Origin: Artemia franciscana
Taxonomy: Eukaryota; Arthropoda; Branchiopoda; Anostraca; Artemiidae
Reading direction: 5' to 3'
Length of the DNA stretch: 64,000 nucleotides
Assembly: GCF_032884065.1 (NCBI RefSeq)
Contig: NC_088881.1
Coordinates: forward strand, 7,341,047 to 7,405,046
Positions 59,401 to 64,000 of this stretch are shown here, piece by piece (within the stretch, counting starts at the first letter, position 1; every line of letters starts with the position of its first letter). The position numbers and the translations under genes are program-made. The notes under the pieces are model-generated. The model saw only the letters and a program-made list of their open reading frames with translations. It was not told the DNA's origin and ran no database searches.

Positions 59401-59569
59401 ATTTCTTTTTTATTGGCTTCAAACTCATATGGCACGTAGACTAGGCCAAAATGATATCAATGAAGATAACAAAATTTCAAAGAAAGTTGTAACAGTTTAT
59501 GACACACAGAATTTGATTTTTCTTTTCTTTTTTTTTACTTCAATAGTAAAAGAATTGATTTTACTATAG
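59286..59569 (+). other. Exon-like open segment in and after the third 281-bp copy
   Basis: After an acceptor-like aaatttaaatgtcag, one frame reads KWQVTEALSKSLGHVDPNP and stops soon after the A-run. A frame shifted by one base, open from 59279, continues KKIELKIQILDAKNKARNRF, LFYWLQTHMARRLGQNDINE, DNKISKKVV. Both have a protein-like look, but they are out of phase across a run of eight A bases, and the other two copies have the same overall length there. I recognise no family. It could be an old gene or transposon exon nested in DDX47 intron 2 on the opposite strand. Confidence 0.25.
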
Positions 59570-59970
59570 TACAAAAATGATTTTTGTTTTACTTCAATAA
59601 AGTGTAAATGCCACTCTGGATTTGAGGGGTGGTAACCTTGAACAGGAGATGTTCAAGACAGCGGTCGGACACTGACTAGCCACCCAGGCACTTTGGCGAA
59701 TGGGGAAATCCCACCAAATAACACCATGGTTATTGTAGGGTGGTCGGCAGCTGGTGCCATTCAATATAACTTTCTTGGCCAGGCGAAACCATCACAGCAG
59801 AGTCCTATTGTGGCTTGAATTGGCAGTCCTATTGTGGCTTGAACAAAATGAGGCTTGAATTCCAATACAACTTTATTCCAGTTTGTTTTAGACTTAAATA
59901 TCACTTTTTACTTTTCCTTGACAAACTTTTTTTTAACCTTTTTGCCATTAATCATATGAAATTTAAATAC

Positions 59971-60064
59971 CTTGCAATGCCACTGGAATGGACTCAATTT
60001 GAATTTTTGTAGGATTTTTCCATTTTAGCTGTTCACATGCTTCACATAATGTATCTACAATCCC
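59971..60064 (-). CDS. DDX47: DDX47 exon 2 (Q motif)
   Basis: Acceptor ctattttag is followed by phase 0 codons [20 protein letters not shown] and [11 protein letters not shown], then a split Gly at donor CAAG|GTATTT. The aromatic Trp and the PTKIQ block form the Q motif that reads the adenine of ATP in DEAD-box helicases. DDX47 relatives have the same LCEAC-Q-L-W spacing. The exon before it should encode about 25-35 residues with an FxxLG end; I could not find it between here and 64000. Confidence 0.93.
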
Positions 60065-60735
60065 CTAAAATAGAGAAGAATTAATGACCATCTCAAATTA
60101 CAGCCAAACACGGTAGATAAATGTGGCAGAAGAATAACAGATCAAATGCGTGAAAATGTCTGTCTCCAAAGAATCTTAAAACTAATATTCAAAAAATGAC
60201 CTATTACCTCTTATAATACAATATCATTTGCCAAATTTCATGGCAATACTTTGGTCAGAGTTGTTCAAAGGGGGTGGGCCAACCAAGAAGCTACCCTCAT
60301 CATTGTCCCTGGGGGGGGCATGGCTGGGGGGTTGACTAACTTGATCAAATCCTTCCCTTTGATTCGGCTTACTTTGCTTATATTTTAGTTGCGAAGTGGG
60401 TGTTGTGGTTAATTCTTTCCTGGGCGCCACCAACCCTGGGAACAACTCTGATTTTGACCATGCCTTTCAGAAAGATTACCAAATAATGCCCTAGAGAAAT
60501 GTTCAGTGGCAACCATCAGGGCTGAGGAGGCATTATATTTGGGACACTCTCCGTCACACGAGTCCATCTTCCAACTTTTAATATGGTGCCGGAAATAAAC
60601 TGAGAGGATATTTTGGTATCTGTGGGAATTAGAAAAACTCGTCTCCAAGTTGAAACATTGAGTGTCTCTCGTGGTACCCAAGGTTAAAACATCAATTGAA
60701 CTAAAATCAAGTAGTTGTGGGAATGCATCAACTCA
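60065..60735. other. DDX47 intron 1 next to exon 2, repeat fragments only
   Basis: Minus-strand frames at 60224-60445 and 60409-60681 are open but do not look like any family. The phrase ccaaatttcatggcaatact near 60233 recalls repeat sequence. No upstream DDX47 exon was found. Confidence 0.4.
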
Positions 60736-61377
60736 GGGCTAATCAAACAATTCGTGGTAACAAACTCTAGTAAGGAATGACACAGCTCAATAGTAACCGA
60801 AACTCTAAAAAACGAAATTATACCAATATGTACATCAGAAGAATCGGATTTTTATGTTAATTTTATTAAATATGTAAGTTTCATCAAGTTTAGTGTTACC
60901 CATCAAAATTTATGAAGGAGGAAACATCCTCTAAAGGTCTTTAAATTTCAATGAAAATCACACTATCAGTTTCAGTGTATCAGAGAACGCTACTGTAGAG
61001 GTTTCAAACTCTTATCTGCAAAAATGTGAAATTTTGTATTTTTTGCCAGAGGCGTGATCACGGGGGCGTGTTTATTTGTTTTTTTGTTTGCTTTTTTCCC
61101 AGGGGCAATCGTATCGACCCAGTGGTCATAGAATATCGCAAGAGGGTTCATTTTAACAGAAATCAAAAATTCTAGTCCCCTTTTTAAGAGACCCAAAAAT
61201 TGGAAGGCAACTAGTTTTTACCTCCCATGCTCATTTTTCCCCAAATCACCGGAGCAAAATTGTGTGATAGCCATTTTGTTCAATATAATCAAAAAATCTA
61301 ATAACTATGTCTTTGAGGACGACTTAATTCCTCACAGTCCTCAGTGGAAGGGCTGCAAGTTATGAACTTTCCCCATT
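60736..61377 (+). mobile_element. Family A repeat, truncated copy
   Basis: Starts at the head caattcgtggtaacaaactc (hairpin decayed) and holds the first third of the family (tatgtacatcagaagaatcg, ggggcaatcgtatcgaccca, aaggcaactagtttt), then stops at aactttccccattgtc where the next copy begins directly. Confidence 0.8.
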
Positions 61378-62339
61378 GTCAAAGAGTTCGTGGTAACGAA
61401 CTGTAGTAAGGAGCGACCCGGCTCAATAGTAACCGAAACTTTAAAAGATGGAATTTTGATACCAATAGTTACATCAAAAGAATCGAATTTTAATACTGAT
61501 TTTAAATACATAAGTTTCATCAAGGTCATTTATACCCATCAAAAGTTACGAGCCTGAGAAAATTTGCCTCATTTTAAAAAATAGGGGGAAACACCCCCTA
61601 AAAGTGATACAATATTAACGAAAAGCACACCATCAGATTCAGCGTATCAGAGAACCTTATTGTAGAAGTTTCAAGCTCCTATCTACAAAAATGTGGAATT
61701 TCGCATTTTTTGCCAGAAGACAGATCACGGATGCGTGTTTATTTGTTTTTTTGTTTGTTTTTTTCCCAGGGGTGATCGTATCGACCCAGTGGTCCTAGAA
61801 TGTCGTGAGAGGACTCACTCTAACGGAAATTAAAAGTTCTAGCGGCCTTTCTAAGTGACCAAAAAAATTGGGGGGCACCTAGGCCCCCTCCCACGCTCAT
61901 TTTTTCCCAAAAGTCACCGGATCAAAATTCTGAAATAGCCATTTTATTCACCATAGTCGAAAAACCTAATAACTATGTGTTAAGGGACGACTTACTCCCC
62001 CGCAGTCCCCGTGGGAGGGGCTGCAAGTTACAAACTTTGACCAGTGTTTACACATAGTAATGGTTACTGGGAAGTGTACAGACGTTTTCAAGGGGATTTT
62101 TTTTTGTTTAGGGGAGAGATTTGAGGGGGGGTACGTGGGAGGATATTTCCATGGAGAAGCTTGTCATGGGGGAAGAGAATTTCAATGAAGGGGGCGCAGG
62201 ATTTTCTAGCATTATTTGAAAAAAACAATGAAAAAACAAATATGAAAAGTTTTTTCTACTGAAAGTAAGGAGCAGCATTAAAACTTTGAACGAACAAAAA
62301 ATGTTACGCATATGAGGGGCTTACCTCCTCGTTATACCT

Positions 62340-62729
62340 TACTTAAATAATGACGAAGACCACACTGTCTTTCCATAATACAACAACAAAAGAGAGAATA
62401 ATGAGGACTTTTTCCCAAGACAGTGAACCAACAAAACCTATTTGAATATTTCGGCCCTATATCTAAGGGCCGTCTTCAGCAAAGAAAGAATAAAAACAAT
62501 AAAACACTTACAATAAAAGTTCTCAGTTAAAAATCCATTTTTTAATTCAGTTAAAAATTCAGTTAAAAATCCATTTTTAACTGAGAACTTTTATTGTAAG
62601 TGTTTTATTGTTTTAATTTTTTCTTTGCTAAAGACGGCCCTTAGATATAGGGCCGAAATATTCAAATAGGTTTTGTTGGTTCACTGTCTTGGGAAAAAAG
62701 TCCTCATTATTTTCTCTTTTGCTGTTGTA
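62340..62729. mobile_element. 390-bp foldback element inserted in family A, flanked by an 8-base direct repeat
   Basis: TTATACCT stands on both sides (62332-62339 and 62730-62737), while the uninterrupted family A copy has one similar site. From about 62374 the left arm (taatacaacaacaaaagaga, tttcccaagacagtgaacca, atttcggccctatatctaag) is mirrored by the right arm down to gttgtatta, about 165 bases with few mismatches. An extra 35 bases (acttaaataatgacgaagac onwards) sit outside the left arm; the same words occur at 28390. The 8-base repeat would suit a hAT-type MITE, but the uneven arm makes this tentative. Confidence 0.75.
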
Positions 62730-63164
62730 TTATACCTCACTCTTTACGCTAAAGTAATTTTAGTAATTTTAACTATTTATTCTACGGCCTTTGTGATTCA
62801 GAGCTCATTCTTGAGGAATTGGGACAAAATTTAAGCTTTAGGGTAAAGAGCGAGGTATCGACGAGGGTTGAACCCCCTCATACACGCAATAAAAACATAC
62901 GAATATAGAAGTTCGTTACGTAAATTAGTTCGTAAGTTACGTATATTTTTACCAATGAAAACGTTTGTAAAAAATTAAAAGTTCCAATTGCTTTTTTAAG
63001 TCATCAAAAAATTGGAGGGCAACTAGGCCTCCTCCCTCGCTCCTTTTTCCCCAAAATCTTCCGATTAATTGCAATTAATTAATATGCAAATTTCGTTTTA
63101 ATTATTTATGTGCGGAGAGCCAAGATCAAAACATGCATTAATTCAAAAACGTCCGGAAATTAAC

Positions 63165-63440
63165 TAACAAAAAACAAGTTTTTTTAAATGAAAGTAAGGA
63201 GCAACATTAAAACTTAAAACGAACAGAAATTACTCCGTATATGAAAGGGGCTTTTTCTCCTCAGCGCCCCGCTCTTTACGCTAAAGTTTCTTACTGTTTT
63301 AAAAATAGAGTTAAGAGAAAGAGTCAAACTTTAGCGTAAAGAGCGAGGCGTTGAGGGGGGAAAGCCCCTTTGATATACGGAGTAATTTCTGTTCGTTTTA
63401 AGTTTTTATGTTGCTCCTTACTTTCATTTAAAAAAACTGG
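63165..63440. repeat. Long palindrome at the right end of the second family A copy
   Basis: Left arm from aaaaacaagtttttttaaat through aactccgtatatgaaagggg to gctctttacgctaaag; right arm is its inverse from actttagcgtaaagagcgag to actttcatttaaaaaaactg. Same structure as 43907-44205. Confidence 0.85.
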
Positions 63441-63455
63441 GTTTTTTTTATTTAT

Positions 63456-64000
63456 TTATATATAGTATTGGTTATTGGGAAGTATACTGACGTTTTCAGG
63501 GGGGATTTTTTCTGGTGGAAGAGGGGTTGGAGGAAGGGGGTTACATGAAAGGGTCTTTCCATGGGGGAAGAGAATTACAATGAAGGAGGCGCAGGATTTT
63601 CCAGCGTTATTTAAAAAATCAGTGAGAAATTAAATTAAAAAAAAAAATTTGACTGAAAGTAAGGAGCAACATTAAAGCTTGAAACGAACATAAATTATTT
63701 GGTATGCGAGGGGGTTGGTCCCTCGTCAATACCTATCTCTTTACGCTAAAGTATTTTAGTAATTTCAAAAGAGCTATGTATTCTAATTAAACGGTCTTTG
63801 TGATTCAGGGGTAATTCTTAAAGAATTGGAACAAAATTCAAATTTTAGTGTAAAGAGCGAGGCATTGACCAGGGGGCAGACCCCCTCATATACGTAATAA
63901 CAATATACGAATATAGAAGTTCGTTACGTAAGTTGACTTGTCAATTACATATATTTATTACTAATTAAAACGATCGTAAATAAAATTAAAAGTTCTAATG
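63456..64000 (+). mobile_element. Family A repeat, third adjoining copy, 5' part missing, runs off the window
   Basis: Begins inside the family at the tatagtattggttattggga phrase, then gaattacaatgaaggaggcg, gtaaggagcaacattaaagc, and the mirrored pair ctttacgctaaagtatttta and tagtgtaaagagcgaggcat. It continues past 64000. Confidence 0.8.

Larger units (their letters stand above)
23314..60064 (-). other. DDX47: DDX47 gene, exons 2 to 8 (numbering assumes one missing first exon)
   Basis: DDX47 (yeast Rrp3) is a nucleolar DEAD-box ATP-dependent RNA helicase needed for pre-rRNA processing to 18S rRNA. Seven exons at 59971-60064, 57080-57244, 50374-50606, 38952-39122, 34458-34681, 27284-27545 and 23314-23451 join in phases 1, 1, 0, 0, 2 and 0 into 428 residues with all helicase motifs (Q, I, Ia, Ib, II, III, V, VI). 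Human DDX47 has about 455 residues, so roughly the first 30 are missing; no exon for them was found up to base 64000. The introns are about 2.7, 6.5, 11.3, 4.3, 6.9 and 3.8 kb and hold most of the repeats listed here. No exon shows a frameshift or stop, so the gene looks intact. Confidence 0.93.
61378..63455 (+). mobile_element. Family A repeat, near full-length copy, split by an inserted foldback element
   Basis: Begins with the intact head hairpin agttcgtggtaacgaactgt and agtaaggagcgac (near 61408), follows the 42480-44205 copy in order, and ends in the snapback at 63165-63440 (gttgctccttactttcattt near the end). Between 62340 and 62729 a separate element interrupts the gcttacctcctc to gctctttacgctaaag segment that is continuous in the other copy. 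The two copies are about 90 percent alike. Confidence 0.85.

Noticed and set aside
60224-60681. Two overlapping minus-strand frames as the first DDX47 exon
   Set aside because: Neither contains the expected FxxLG end with a phase 0 donor, and nearby words resemble repeats.

Overview
The window is nuclear DNA from an animal, most likely an arthropod. The genes have GT-AG introns, the sequence is AT-rich, introns run to many kilobases, and non-LTR retrotransposon remnants, inverted-repeat elements and minisatellites fill most of the space. A crustacean such as a brine shrimp would fit this repeat-bloated style, but that is a guess from general appearance only. There are no operons, bacterial signals or CRISPR arrays.

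Three cellular loci can be supported. (1) At the left edge, on the plus strand, lies the last coding exon of an EEF1AKNMT/METTL13-type eEF1A methyltransferase (818-1197). (2) A single exon of about 2.8 kb on the plus strand (14948-17755) encodes the end of a basic, proline-rich, probably disordered protein with four SH3-ligand-like motifs. It stays in one reading frame throughout except for a lone internal TAA at 15584-15586. (3) On the minus strand, seven exons (60064 down to 23314) reconstruct nearly all of the nucleolar DEAD-box RNA helicase DDX47 (yeast Rrp3). Every exon junction keeps the reading frame and has GT-AG borders. Only the short first exon is missing and is probably to the right of the window. 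The helicase has 1,287 coding bases here, spread over about 36.8 kb.

The rest is mostly repeats. Three degraded LINEs (about 4160-5720 plus, 25220-26705 minus, 45186-48595 plus) carry recognisable reverse transcriptase. A family called A here (best copy 42480-44205; others at 8436-9310, 36790-37345 and 60736-64000) has matching inverted ends and internal snapback palindromes. A family called B here (22315-22873, 29288-29898, 30011-32293, 53753-56573) is built from roughly 290-bp internal tandem units and ends in a hairpin. A 390-bp foldback element sits inside a family A copy. Tandem arrays lie at 5780-6600, 19373-20945, 27686-28112, 39192-40165, 51480-51710 and 58555-59400. Most of this lies inside the helicase introns. 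I see no evidence of a new multi-gene system. The items most worth checking are the in-frame stop in the proline-rich gene, the architecture of families A and B, the ordered two-type minisatellite, and duplicated scraps of a helicase exon boundary.
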